64,000 nt of DNA from G965195345 sp965277775 (GCA_965277775.1 OZ255843.1:1612001-1676000); one strand, 5' to 3'; shown: positions 1 to 9,252, numbered from the stretch's first letter. A program made the numbers and translations. The notes: generated from the letters alone by a model not told the origin.

Positions 1-2165
1 AAGTCATTATCGGTTTTTGCCCCCTTGCTGGTAATCCCCGCTTTTTCTACTTCGCAAATGGGAATTTGGTAATCAAAGGCTTGTTTGATTTGGATTTTTA
101 TGGCTTGAGCTTTTTCGGCATCCAAGGTTTTGCGTTTAGCGCCAACAGCTTTATTGATGACTTTTAACTCTTCTCGCAGTTCTATTAGCTTTACTTTGTC
201 TTGCCCGTTTTTCTTGGCTTGTTCGTCTTTAATACGTTGCTGTTGGTTGGTGATGCGTTGCTCCAATTGTTTATGTTGCGATTTAAATACAGCTTCTTGC
301 TCTTCGATTGCTTGTTTATGTATGGCTGAGTATTGTTCTTGCTCTTGTTTATCAAATTTTTTCAGAAATACCAAACTGGGCTTAACGGTTGCCCCTGAGG
401 CAATGAACACATCTTGCGGAATAGAAACAATCAGTATAATTTTGGCCTTACCTTCAATATAGTCTCTGACTTTCTGCATTCCACCAGCATTATTCAATAC
501 GCCTTCGGGTAAGACAATCCCCATACGACCGCCTGCCTTGAGTAAGTTTAAGCACCGTTCCGTAAACAGGGTTTCGGTTAGTCCGCTAAAGCTGCCAGTA
601 TCATACAAATCAAGCAAAGGTTTATCCACATTATCAACCACTTGTTTTAGGGCTTGTTCGTATTCCTTGCCGTAGCGTTCTTTGTAGTAGTTTATTTTGT
701 CTTGGTCGGTGTACTTATCTTCTTCAGTGATTTTTTGGTCTTTAGCCACTCTTGAGCCAAACGGCGGGTTGGTGAGTATCACATCAAAACGATTATCAAA
801 AATGCCGTTAATATTGAGCAAACCATCGTTATGATGAACACCTCCATGACCATCACCGTGCATTATCATGTTCATTTTTGCGGTGCGAGACATACGAGGG
901 TTGGCATCCGTACCGAACAAACTCCAAAAACTGAGGTTATATAACCGTGATTTTTTATTGGCTGGGCTAAGTTCTTGATTAAGATTGTCTAAGAGACAAT
1001 TGACCTTCTTAGTAATAGTTTCCTTGTCTTCATCTGATGCTTGTTCAAAGGCATCATCAAAGTATTGTTTTTTAATGGCATCTTTTTCTTGTTGGATTTC
1101 ATGTTCAATGGTTTCTCGGACATATTCAAAGGCCTTGATTAAAAAGCCTCCACTTCCACAGCAAGGGTCGCAAATGGTTTCGCCTTCTTGTGGGTCTAAT
1201 ACGGCCACAATAAAATCGACTAAGGTTCTTGGGGTAAAAAATTGCCCTAATTCACCCCGAAAAGTCTTGCCCAAAAACTCTTCAAAGGCAATCCCTTTTA
1301 CATCATCAGAGGTATCCGAAAGGTTGTACTTTTCTAGCTTTTGGATGATGCTTTCAATGCTATTTTCTCTTAGGCAAATAACATCGTTTTTATCAAATAA
1401 ATCTTCTGATGCGTAATCGACTTTAACATTTTCAAAAAGATGCTGATAAAATGGTTTTGCGCCCTTTGATGCATATTTATCGTATTGTTGTTTCCCCTCT
1501 TTAAATCCCGCTAAAGAAAATATCCTGCCTCTATCTTGTTTACGCTCATGCCAAATTTTGATAAATAGAATTTTGGATATTTCATCAAAGGCAACTGCAG
1601 GGTCGAGTTTGTCATTATTCCGTATCACGTTGTGACACGCAAAAAGGAGTTTGGCAAATTCATCTCGCTCAAATGCTTTGGTGGCTTTGAGCAATTTATC
1701 AATTTTTCGTGTATCGGTTAAATCACTGACTTTAGGGATGGCAATAATTTCATTGCCTAATCGCTTAGGTACTTTGCCATGAACGACTTGGAAATATTTA
1801 CTTTCTTTTTCATTGGTGGTGACAAAGAATTTAGCCCCAGAAAAATAAGCATAATTTTGACCCTGAAAATAATCCTCTTCTTTGATGCTGATATTCTGAG
1901 CTTTACATTCAACGATAATAATAGGTGATTTCTCTTCGGCCTTATCTTCTTTGGATGCCCAAATGACTATATCGGCTCTGGCACTACCTGTACCCCTGCT
2001 GGAAGAGGTTAATTTAACTTCTTGTGCCATCTGATCTAATAAATAACCATAGTCATTCACCAGCGTACAAATATAATTTTGCCTTACCTTTTCTTCAGGA
2101 GCTTCAACTAACCATTTATCACTTAATGGGGCGTAAATTTTGCCGTTCTTTTGTTGTATTTTCAT
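1..2165 (-). CDS. Type I-like N6-adenine DNA methyltransferase with HsdR_N-like domain (3' end cut by window)
   Basis: I translated this frame by hand. It is open from the ATG at 2165 to the left edge of the window, at least 720 codons with no stop, so the C-terminus is missing. The N-terminal ~120 residues resemble the HsdR N-terminal nuclease-fold domain: a RADIVIW strand is followed about 20 residues later by IIIVECKA, a possible D...ExK site. The central part is an HsdM-like methyltransferase. It has FTPRTLVDFI, then DPCCGSGGF (SAM motif I, near residue 333) and NPPFG (catalytic motif IV, near residue 466). A charged, coiled-coil-like stretch follows in the last ~100 visible residues. It probably methylates adenine within a restriction-modification system; the specificity and nuclease partners would lie left of the window. 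It starts 4 bp after the stop of the integrase remnant, so it probably arrived with that island. Confidence 0.85.
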   Translation of the reverse strand, partial: MKIQQKNGKIYAPLSDKWLVEAPEEKVRQNYICTLVNDYGYLLDQMAQEVKLTSSSRGTGSARADIVIWASKEDKAEEKSPIIIVECKAQNISIKEEDYFQGQNYAYFSGAKFFVTTNEKESKYFQVVHGKVPKRLGNEIIAIPKVSDLTDTRKIDKLLKATKAFERDEFAKLLFACHNVIRNNDKLDPAVAFDEISKILFIKIWHERKQDRGRIFSLAGFKEGKQQYDKYASKGAKPFYQHLFENVKVDYASEDLFDKNDVICLRENSIESIIQKLEKYNLSDTSDDVKGIAFEEFLGKTFRGELGQFFTPRTLVDFIVAVLDPQEGETICDPCCGSGGFLIKAFEYVRETIEHEIQQEKDAIKKQYFDDAFEQASDEDKETITKKVNCLLDNLNQELSPANKKSRLYNLSFWSLFGTDANPRMSRTAKMNMIMHGDGHGGVHHNDGLLNINGIFDNRFDVILTNPPFGSRVAKDQKITEEDKYTDQDKINYYKERYGKEYEQALKQVVDNVDKPLLDLYDTGSFSGLTETLFTERCLNLLKAGGRMGIVLPEGVLNNAGGMQKVRDYIEGKAKIILIVSIPQDVFIASGATVKPSLVFLKKFDKQEQEQYSAIHKQAIEEQEAVFKSQHKQLEQRITNQQQRIKDEQAKKNGQDKVKLIELREELKVINKAVGAKRKTLDAEKAQAIKIQIKQAFDYQIPICEVEKAGITSKGAKTDND

Positions 2166-2169
2166 TGTT

Positions 2170-2465
2170 TTATAATTGACTAACTAATTGAATACCTATT
2201 GCTAAAGCCATAATTTTCGCAAAGTAATCCGCCCATGTATCCATCATTTCAGTATGTTCTTTGAGGTGTTTGATGCGGTTGAAGGCTCTACCATTGGGGT
2301 CTTTTACCGCATGGGTTAATTGCTGTTCTATTTAGTCCACGCTATAACCTAACTCTTGATCTAATAGAGTTCGTACCAACGCCTTAAAGCCATGCTTTAC
2401 GATCATTTCATTGCTATAGCTCATACTTCTAAATGCCACTCTCCCCGCATTATAGCTTATGGGTT
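2170..2465 (-). pseudogene. P4-type tyrosine integrase, C-terminal remnant
   Basis: Reading the minus strand gives a recognisable integrase C-terminus: GRVAFRSMSYS, KHGFKALVRTLLDQELGYS, an in-frame TAA at 2332-2334, then IEQQLTHAVKDPNGRAFNR and MMDTWADYFAKI to a TAA at 2170-2172. In P4-like integrases the same order occurs, with the HGFR box and then the E(R)QLAH...AYNR segment that precedes the catalytic tyrosine. The 5' two thirds are absent, the frame breaks near 2465, and a nonsense codon splits the rest, so it cannot be active. It marks the edge of an old integration next to tRNA-Ile. Confidence 0.8.
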
Positions 2466-2699
2466 GGGTTGTCTTTGTGGATTAGGGCATGCATGCTTTG
2501 AACGATATTCGGTAATGGGTCTTAACATTATCACGTTCGTTGCAAGATGATGTCTATCAAGAATACTGTTTGTATTCATTCAAAGTCAAGTGCGTAAATG
2601 TTGCCGAAAATATAAAGATCCAACTAATGCTCAATTAATGGCGTACGATAAGAGTGCCGTTTATTCCATCATTAAAAAAATTGCAAAAATTGAGAATTC

Positions 2700-3185
2700 T
2701 CAGGACCCTGTTGTGAATAGTGAGAGCCCCAATAAAATAAAATTCCAATGAATAATAATGAATAGGATGCTGTAATCTCTACGGATATTGACTAAATGTG
2801 GATCTTTGCCATCATCATATCGTCCTCTTAAAAATGGTAGCCATTTTAAATAAAATTTTATCTGCCTATAATAAATATAGAACGAATCTAAAACAACAAC
2901 ATAAAACTGTTTTGGATCTATTTCCTTCCATATTTCTGGGTGGTTTGTTTTTATATATTTATAATGAGGATTGAGTAGGAAGTTATTCGCAGGCGTTATC
3001 ATAATTTTCTTATAAAATAGGATCGCATACAGTCCGTAAAACACAAGCAACGGTCCTGTTGGGAAAAAAAAGTTACCTCGAATATCAAAATATAAGTAAG
3101 ATATAACCAGGATCGTAAAGCCCCAATATATGCTATAAATTAACCAGCGATATTTTAAAAACGTAAATTTTTGATTATCGTCCAT
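2700..3185 (-). CDS. Hypothetical small membrane protein
   Basis: This 161-residue protein matches nothing I recognise. It has hydrophobic segments at about residues 14-33 and 42-60 and another near 140-157, with a basic, aromatic-rich middle (many Y, K, F) that is probably cytoplasmic. The composition is strongly AT-rich, unlike the purD and purine-catabolism genes to its right but like the rest of the tRNA-Ile-adjacent patch. It has no operon partner. Its likely status is an accessory gene of the island; function unknown. Confidence 0.5.
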   Translation of the reverse strand: MDDNQKFTFLKYRWLIYSIYWGFTILVISYLYFDIRGNFFFPTGPLLVFYGLYAILFYKKIMITPANNFLLNPHYKYIKTNHPEIWKEIDPKQFYVVVLDSFYIYYRQIKFYLKWLPFLRGRYDDGKDPHLVNIRRDYSILFIIIHWNFILLGLSLFTTGS

Positions 3186-3597
3186 AATAAATCTATCCTA
3201 ATCAATCATTGACGAAGTTTGTGATGGTTTGTATTAAGCGCATCTCTGTTTTGATTTTGACAAAATAAAGATAAGCTGCTCCAAAAGAAACTACTGAGAA
3301 AGACGTTTACATCCTTCATCATAACCACTGTTTCGGTTTGAAATTCACTTTTTAAAACTTTATTCTTAAAAGAACATTTTATCAAGAACTATTGCTGTTT
3401 TAAGTACGAATGACGCCTTAAATTGCACAGAAAAATGATTATATTTATAATAATCAATGCTTTAGGTTTTATTCAAAGTCTGTGTGTTGGCATTATTCGC
3501 CTCATTTCGTTCAGTAGCCCTCACAAAGAGTGGAGGAATGATCGGGTATGGGTAATGGGATGTATGACTGATGTGTCAACAATGGACACTTGGATTT
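3186..3597. other. AT-rich intergenic stretch
   Basis: I see no supported gene here. An open frame running from 3423 across the tRNA is an antisense reading of tRNA-Ile and not a protein. The stretch lies where the left island meets the tRNA 3' end, so the attachment site would be near 3598. I cannot identify a second copy of the tRNA 3' end inside the window. Confidence 0.4.
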
Positions 3598-3674
<77 letters not shown>

Positions 3675-3871
3675 ATCTATGCGATGGATTTTCTCATTTA
3701 GGGTCTGAGTTGGACCAATTCCTACCAAATGGGCGCGTATTTTACTATAAAAGAGGCAGATTTATGGACAGAAACAAGGGGTCACTCACTCAATTTATTG
3801 AGATTGATTGAGAATTCTGCATTTGTACTCAGTAGCACACACAGCGTTCGAAGGTTTGAGGTGGTTTATTG

Positions 3872-5194
3872 CTAATCAAGCCTTAATGATTCAAGGTTCA
3901 GCCCAATGTCGGGTCTGTACTCAAGTATGCCCTCAATGTGTTGCTCTATGGCTTGATTGACTTTGTTTGAAGCCGTTTCGATGTCATCAGAAATTGCTAC
4001 CAGTGCCACTACGCGCGATTTCTTAAGCGTGGTATAGGTGCTGTCGGTCAGTTTTTCAGAGCTGGAGAAGAAGGTTTCAACGCCGTCTTGTTTGATGGAC
4101 TCAATGGCCATCTTATAATGTGTCTCGGTTGGGCTGGGATTGGGATATTCTTTTGCCACAAGGTATTTGACAACGCTCGCTTGGTCTAAGAATGCGATGT
4201 CTTTCAAGGTCTTGTACCAAAGTTTTTGTACCAATTCTGAGAACGATTCATTGAGTAAGCTTAAGATATTCAGTCCTTCGGGGTCGCCAAATCGGCCGTT
4301 AAATTCCATGAATTTAATACCAGATGTTGTTTTGAAGAATCCGCCATTCAGTACGCCATTAAAAACCAATTGATCTTGAGCCATTTGATCAATGACTTTT
4401 TGCATGATTTTTTGGCAGACTTCCAGGTCATCATCGTCCATGAATGGCAGTTTTTTGCCTTTGCTGGTGAAGCAGCCCATACCACCCGTACCAGCGCCAA
4501 CATCGCCTTCATATCTGAATGGGTAGTCATAGGTTGCAGGGGCCAAGACCACGGTTTTGCCATCGGTTATGCCCATGATGGTAAATTCAATCCCTTCGAT
4601 TTTTTCAACCAGAAGGACTTGCTCGTGTGGTCTGGATTGCATTAAGTGCATGCCATATTTATAGGCTTCGTCATAAGTTTCTAAATGAATGGGCATGACT
4701 TTGACCCCTTTACCACCAGTTAACCCCTGAGGTTTGACGACGATCAAGCGCTTGGTTTGTTTGAAGGTTTCTATGCCTGCTTTGAGCTCATCTAAATTTT
4801 TGGCGGTACGAAAAAAGGGAGTGTATTCGGGGCATAATTTTTGCATGATGTCAATGGAATAAATTTTGTCCCATTCAATTTTTGTGGCAGCTTTGGTGCC
4901 ACCGACTGCTTTGATGTTGTTGGCTAAGAGGGCATCCACCACGCCCTTTGCTAAGGGCTCGTCCGAGCTGATGAAGGCATAATCAATTTGGTGTTTTAGG
5001 GCGAATGCCACCACAGTCTCTGGGTCACTGCTTTTACCAAGTATCCATTGCCCGCCACTGCGTTCAACGCAATCACAAATCGTGGGGTTTTTGTGGTCAA
5101 TGACCGCATAAACGGCACTGTCTATCATGAGTTTCTGGGCAAAGGCACTTTCTCTGCCACCCGCCCCAACAATGAGGAATTTCTTTAATGTCAT
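3872..5194 (-). CDS. purD: Phosphoribosylamine-glycine ligase, divergent (PurD/GARS)
   Basis: This is an ATP-grasp ligase of ~440 residues for the second step of purine synthesis: phosphoribosylamine plus glycine plus ATP gives glycinamide ribonucleotide. The N-terminus FLIVGAGGRE matches the PurD start, VVKPQGLTGGKGV is the ATP-grasp nucleotide loop, and FMEFNGRFGDPE is the catalytic, metal-binding signature. The segment usually reading DHKR...GPNTGGMG is instead YPFRYEGDVGAGTGGMG, and overall the protein is far from ordinary gammaproteobacterial PurD. I take the ATG at 5194, which begins directly before the Rossmann motif; an upstream ATG at 5233 would add 13 polar residues. It is not next to purH. 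The function is well supported, but the divergence suggests transfer or a special role. Confidence 0.85.
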   Translation of the reverse strand: MTLKKFLIVGAGGRESAFAQKLMIDSAVYAVIDHKNPTICDCVERSGGQWILGKSSDPETVVAFALKHQIDYAFISSDEPLAKGVVDALLANNIKAVGGTKAATKIEWDKIYSIDIMQKLCPEYTPFFRTAKNLDELKAGIETFKQTKRLIVVKPQGLTGGKGVKVMPIHLETYDEAYKYGMHLMQSRPHEQVLLVEKIEGIEFTIMGITDGKTVVLAPATYDYPFRYEGDVGAGTGGMGCFTSKGKKLPFMDDDDLEVCQKIMQKVIDQMAQDQLVFNGVLNGGFFKTTSGIKFMEFNGRFGDPEGLNILSLLNESFSELVQKLWYKTLKDIAFLDQASVVKYLVAKEYPNPSPTETHYKMAIESIKQDGVETFFSSSEKLTDSTYTTLKKSRVVALVAISDDIETASNKVNQAIEQHIEGILEYRPDIGLNLESLRLD

Positions 5195-5300
5195 AGGTTT
5201 TGTTTTGCTGTGGTTTGTATTTGCATGGCGCATTCAGATCGAACGATTATTTTAAACTTTTGACCATGACATTATGGGCATTTAAGTGGGTCATATTCGC

Positions 5301-5744
5301 TTATACGTTATTGAGATGGTTGCCAATCGAAAAGAAAATGACCGTCAAAATGGCAAAGAAAACGGCAAGCCAATGGTAAAAATTTAAAGATTCTTTCAGA
5401 ATAAATCCACCCAGAATGATGCCTGTGGTGACGATGGATAAAACCGCATAGAGTATGTAACTTGAAGCACCGTATTTTACGTGTAATAAGCTAAATCCAA
5501 TGTACGCAATGAAAAGTCCAACGCCGCCAATGAGCAACCAAACCCAGTTTTTAAGCAGCAGGTTGTAATGGGTGTTACCAAATGCTGGGGCGGCTATACA
5601 ACTCAGAACGCTACAAATAAAGACGATAAATACAATGGGGGCAAATCGGTTGCCGTCGATTGCGGCTTGTTTGAGACCCGCGACAAAAATGGCATTGCCA
5701 GTGGCCGCAATGAGCGCAAGAATGATGGGTGCAATTATGTTCAT
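5301..5744 (-). CDS. EamA/DMT-family half-size transporter
   Basis: The 147-residue protein has four predicted membrane helices (about residues 5-23, 35-55, 68-88 and 97-140 with a break). It has the small-residue-rich character of EamA or SMR-like DMT carriers, for example LLIGGVGLFIAYIGFS and the C-terminal ...GIILGGFILKESLNFYHW segment typical of an EamA repeat. It is half the length of a full ten-helix EamA transporter, so it would have to work as a dimer. It lies 100 bp upstream of purD on the same strand. Substrate unknown. Confidence 0.7.
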   Translation of the reverse strand: MNIIAPIILALIAATGNAIFVAGLKQAAIDGNRFAPIVFIVFICSVLSCIAAPAFGNTHYNLLLKNWVWLLIGGVGLFIAYIGFSLLHVKYGASSYILYAVLSIVTTGIILGGFILKESLNFYHWLAVFFAILTVIFFSIGNHLNNV

Positions 5745-5892
5745 CGGTTGGATAAGAAGGTGGTGAATTTGCGCGATTATAGCACTGGATGATTTATTGA
5801 ATTATGGCTTGTATTGATGCAAACTATTTTCAGGTCAATTTGATAGAATGAAATCAACGATAACGTTCAAACAGAAAGGAGTCAATAAGCTT

Positions 5893-6855
5893 ATGGCGAC
5901 ACATGGATATGAAGGTGGGCGGTTAAATTTGCCCTTTGTTGGCATTGCAACCTTTGCTAAAAAACCTTATGTTGAAGATTGGCAGGCCATTGATGCGGAT
6001 GTTGCAATTCTTGGGGCGCCCTTTGACTTTGGTACGCAATATCGATCGGGTGCGCGGTTTGGTCCGCGTGGTGTGCGCGAAGCGTCAACGCTTTTTTCAT
6101 TTGGCCACGCAGGCGCTTATGACCATGAAGACGATCAAACCTATCTTGGGTCTGAAGTGCGTATGGTTGATCTGGGTGATGCGGACATTGTGCATACGGA
6201 TACCGTGAAATCGCATGCAAACATAGAATACGGCGTTCGGCAAATCCTTGCAGCTAAGGCATTGCCAGTGGTCATTGGTGGTGACCATTCCATCAACATT
6301 CCTTGCATCAATGCTTTTGACCAATCTGCGCCTTTCCATGTGGTTCAAATCGATGCGCATTTGGATTTTGTTGATGAACGGCATGGTGTTCGATATGGAC
6401 ACGGCAATCCTTTGCGTCGCGCTTCAGAGAAATCGTACGTCAGCGGGTTATCACAATTTGGCATCCGCAATGTCTCTTCGACGAATAAAGCGGGCTACGA
6501 GGAAGCAAGGGCCTGTGGGTCAGACATTTTATCGGTCAGACAAATTCGGCAGATGGGTGTGGCGCAAGCGGTACAACGCATTCCAAAAAACACGCCCGTT
6601 TATGTCACCATCGACATTGATGCTTTTTGCCCCTCCATCGCCCCTGGTACGGGCACACCAAGTCATGGTGGTTTCTTGTATTATGAGGTTTTAGAATTGC
6701 TTCAATTGATCAGCAAAAAGCATCAAGTGGTGGGCATAGATTTGGTGGAAGTTGCGCCAGATTATGACCCAACGGGTTCAACCAGTATTTTGGCAGCGCA
6801 ATTGTTGTTAAATTTTCTCGGATTTATATTTGCAAATAAGCCTGAGTCCCAATAA
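5893..6855 (+). CDS. speB: Ureohydrolase (agmatinase family)
   Basis: This manganese- (or nickel-) dependent ureohydrolase of 320 residues splits a guanidino compound into urea and an amine. All metal ligands are visible: GGDHS (His ~132), DAHLDF (Asp ~154, His ~156, Asp ~158) and DIDAFCPS (Asp ~241, Asp ~243). I choose the ATG at 5893 because AAAGGAG lies 11 bases upstream; an earlier in-frame start at 5848 has no site. The family contains agmatinases, guanidinobutyrases and guanidine hydrolases, and the sequence alone does not settle which. The neighbourhood of allantoin genes, two of which also release urea, suggests nitrogen scavenging as much as polyamine synthesis. Confidence 0.85.
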   Translation: MATHGYEGGRLNLPFVGIATFAKKPYVEDWQAIDADVAILGAPFDFGTQYRSGARFGPRGVREASTLFSFGHAGAYDHEDDQTYLGSEVRMVDLGDADIVHTDTVKSHANIEYGVRQILAAKALPVVIGGDHSINIPCINAFDQSAPFHVVQIDAHLDFVDERHGVRYGHGNPLRRASEKSYVSGLSQFGIRNVSSTNKAGYEEARACGSDILSVRQIRQMGVAQAVQRIPKNTPVYVTIDIDAFCPSIAPGTGTPSHGGFLYYEVLELLQLISKKHQVVGIDLVEVAPDYDPTGSTSILAAQLLLNFLGFIFANKPESQ

Positions 6856-6902
6856 GTACAGCACGTTTCAGGAACGGTTGAACGAGGTCAATAAGGCTGT
6901 GA

Positions 6903-6987
6903 TGGTGCGGAAGGAGAGACTCGAACTCTCACGCCCGAAGGCACTGGAACCTAAATCCAGCGTGTATACCAATTTCACCACTTCCGC
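6903..6987 (-). tRNA. tRNA-Leu (TAG)
   Basis: The 85-nt class II tRNA has acceptor GCGGAAG/CTTCCGC, anticodon stem-loop CTGGA-TTTAGGT-TCCAG giving TAG, a variable arm (TGCCTTCGGGCG) and encoded CCA. Confidence 0.97.
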
Positions 6988-7342
6988 AAGAGAGAAATTC
7001 TGAGCGCCAATTATACTGTTTTAATTTTTCAGCGTTGACAATATCAAGCATTCATTTGATTTTTAGTTATAAAGAATGGTGTGTTAAATGAGGGAGCCCG
7101 TGCAGAATAATCGGCAAAGCGCATCATTTGCCTATGCAAGTGTATAGATTGCGCTTATAACACGGTAGATTCAACCGAAATAAACCCTGCCAGTTTAAAC
7201 GAGGGCGTGAAAAAGCCAATGCAGTCTGATATATCAACGACGCAGACAGCTTGAATTTGTTTTAAAATAGTGCCCAATCGCATACAACAGATGTGCAAAC
7301 AAGATGAATGAAGTAAAAACAATAAAACCAATAAGGAGCCGT
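6988..7342. other. Intergenic region; probable tRNA-Leu promoter, no gene seen
   Basis: On the minus strand a perfect TATAAT (7010-7015) lies about 23 bp before the tRNA-Leu start. No good -35 box is found at 16-18 bp; TTGTCA occurs at 20 bp. The rest, up to the peroxiredoxin ribosome site, shows no coding pattern. Confidence 0.4.
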
Positions 7343-7807
7343 ATGGAAGTTGGCGATCAAATTAATAAAATTGAAGGGGAAGCGATCAATGTCACTGATG
7401 ATTGCTTTTTATGGCAAGCAGGTCAGGGACAGCATTTGGTGTTGTATTTTTATCCCAAAGACGACACGCCAGGATGTATTCAAGAGGGCAAGGATTTTCA
7501 GCGCTATCTCGCGGAATTTGCCAAGGCTAATACGGTGGTGGTTGGCATATCCAAAGATTCGCTGAAGCGACATAAGAATTTTGCCCAAAAATACGGTTAT
7601 ACATTCCCGCTGATTGCTGATACTGAAACGACTTTGTGTCAACGTTTCTCAACCATCGTTGAAAAATCCATGTTTGGCAAAAAATACATGGGCATTAATC
7701 GCACGACTTTTTTAATGACCGATCAAGGCATCATTGACAAAAAATGGGAAAAGGTTAAGGTGGACGACCATGTCAAAGAAGTACTCGAGGCGGTGCAAAC
7801 GCTCTAA
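7343..7807 (+). CDS. bcp: Thioredoxin-dependent peroxiredoxin, Bcp/PrxQ type
   Basis: This 154-residue thiol peroxidase reduces hydroperoxides using thioredoxin. YFYPKDDTPGC carries the peroxidatic Cys (Cys45), and the Thr and nearby context match the PxxxTxxC site. The start at 7343 follows AAGGAG by 4 bases and gives the usual Bcp length; an earlier ATG at 7304 would add 13 residues. The second Cys normally five residues later in PrxQ (TPGCTxEAC) is missing: the sequence continues IQEGKDF. The only other Cys are at about 21 and 100, so it is 1-Cys or uses an atypical partner. It lies 36 bp upstream of allantoinase and may be co-transcribed, which would help against peroxide from purine oxidation. 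Confidence 0.88.
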   Translation: MEVGDQINKIEGEAINVTDDCFLWQAGQGQHLVLYFYPKDDTPGCIQEGKDFQRYLAEFAKANTVVVGISKDSLKRHKNFAQKYGYTFPLIADTETTLCQRFSTIVEKSMFGKKYMGINRTTFLMTDQGIIDKKWEKVKVDDHVKEVLEAVQTL

Positions 7808-7843
7808 TGGGTATCATTTGATGCCCCAAAATCATTAATAATC

Positions 7844-8770
7844 ATGCCACAACATAACGACAACTATCCGCGAGACCTCATCGGTTATGGCGCAAACACG
7901 CCTGTGGTTAGCTGGCCCAATCGCAGTAAAATTGCCGTGCAATTTGTGTTGAATTTCGAAGAGGGCGCTGAGCGTTCGGTGCTCCACGGTGACGATGCTT
8001 CTGAGACATTTTTATCCGAAATAATCGGGGCAACACCCTTTGAAAATGCCCGTCATATGTCGATGGAAAGTTTGTATGAGTATGGGTCTCGTGTCGGTGT
8101 TTGGCGTATTTTAAATTGCTTTGCTGAACGTCAATTGCCTTTGACCGTATTTGCAGTTGCAATGGCAGCACAACGCCATCCTGCAGTGATTGAGGCGGCA
8201 TTGAAGGCGGGGCATGAAATTGCCAGTCATGGTTTGCGGTGGATCAATTATCACGGCATAGACAAAGACGTAGAAGCGCAGCATATGGCACAAGCCATAG
8301 AGATATTAACAAAGCTGTGCGGTCAGAGCCCAGTAGGCTGGTACACTGGGCGCACCTCAGAAAATACGCGAGCTCTGCTGGCAGAATCTGGTGGATTTCT
8401 ATACGATGCTGACGATTATTCCGATGATTTGCCTTTTTACTCAACTCAGATAAACAAACCACATCTTGTGGTGCCGTACACGCTCGATACCAATGACATG
8501 CGTTTTACCACTGCACAAGGCTTTCATACTGCAGAGCATTTTTACACTTACCTTAAAGACGCTTTTGATGTTTTGTATGCAGAAGGGGAGACACAGCCCA
8601 AGATGCTTTCCATCGGTTTGCATTGTCGCATCATTGGCAGACCAGCGCGAATGGCGGCTTTAACAAAATTCTTGGATTATATTTTACAACACGATCGCGT
8701 TTGGGTTTGTCGGCGTGAGGACATCGCACGGCATTGGTTGGCGCACCATCCCTACCCACAGAAGGCATGA
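7844..8770 (+). CDS. puuE: Allantoinase, polysaccharide-deacetylase type (PuuE)
   Basis: The 308-residue NodB-fold enzyme opens the allantoin ring to allantoate. The start DNYPRDLIGYGANTP, then NFEEGAERSVLHGD and EYGSRVGVWRIL, are signatures of the PuuE subfamily and distinguish it from chitin deacetylases. GHEIASHGLRW is the metal-binding loop. It is unrelated to the AllB/amidohydrolase-type allantoinase. The stop overlaps the next start as ATGA, so it is translationally coupled to the ureidoglycolate lyase gene, the step after the next. The intermediate allantoicase is encoded convergently just downstream. Confidence 0.93.
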   Translation: MPQHNDNYPRDLIGYGANTPVVSWPNRSKIAVQFVLNFEEGAERSVLHGDDASETFLSEIIGATPFENARHMSMESLYEYGSRVGVWRILNCFAERQLPLTVFAVAMAAQRHPAVIEAALKAGHEIASHGLRWINYHGIDKDVEAQHMAQAIEILTKLCGQSPVGWYTGRTSENTRALLAESGGFLYDADDYSDDLPFYSTQINKPHLVVPYTLDTNDMRFTTAQGFHTAEHFYTYLKDAFDVLYAEGETQPKMLSIGLHCRIIGRPARMAALTKFLDYILQHDRVWVCRREDIARHWLAHHPYPQKA

Positions 8771-9252
8771 CAACCGCGCTTAAACCAATATCAGCCACTG
8801 CTTTTGAGCCATATGGTCAAGTCATGTCAACCTTTGGAACAGACCCATTGGTGATCAATGAAGGTTATGCACAACGGTTTAATAAATTGGCAAAGACACA
8901 AATTGACCCTGCCATAAACTCTGACGCTGAAATTGCCCTATTCGTTGCCAAGGCGCGAGCGTTGCCATATACCATTAAGATGCTCGAACGACACCCTTAT
9001 ACCACCCAAGCATTTTTCCCTTTAGAGCCGCATCAATGGATTGTGGTTGTTTCCAATGAAGTCTTGCCAACCGCACAGGGTATAAAAGCTTTTACGGTGC
9101 CTGGAGATCAAGGGGTGCAATATCATCCAGGTATTTGGCATTTCCCTTTATTTGTGTGCGCAGACTCGCAACGATTTGTCGTTGTTGACGGCGGGCAAAA
9201 CAGTCAAAATCTTGAAGAATATGTTTTGCCACAACCGATCGTTATCGCTTAA
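8767..9252 (+). CDS. allA: Ureidoglycolate lyase
   Basis: The 161-residue cupin-type enzyme splits ureidoglycolate into glyoxylate and urea. KMLERHPYTTQAFFPL and the cupin end QGVQYHPGIWHFPL are characteristic. The start is the ATG in the ATGA overlap with puuE, giving the family's normal length; an upstream in-frame start at 8734 would lie inside puuE. It is the last step of the allantoin route seen here, so the pathway ends in glyoxylate and two urea. It does not use the ammonia-releasing ureidoglycolate hydrolase route. Confidence 0.92.
   Translation: MTTALKPISATAFEPYGQVMSTFGTDPLVINEGYAQRFNKLAKTQIDPAINSDAEIALFVAKARALPYTIKMLERHPYTTQAFFPLEPHQWIVVVSNEVLPTAQGIKAFTVPGDQGVQYHPGIWHFPLFVCADSQRFVVVDGGQNSQNLEEYVLPQPIVIA

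Noticed and set aside
130..1416. Two plus-strand open frames (130-462 and 985-1416)
   Set aside because: Both are opposite-strand shadows of the long methyltransferase frame, which has family motifs.
2500..2700. Plus-strand frame with a Lys-rich stretch (KKIAKIENSQDP)
   Set aside because: No start codon or ribosome site; it runs into the 3' end of the opposite membrane-protein gene.
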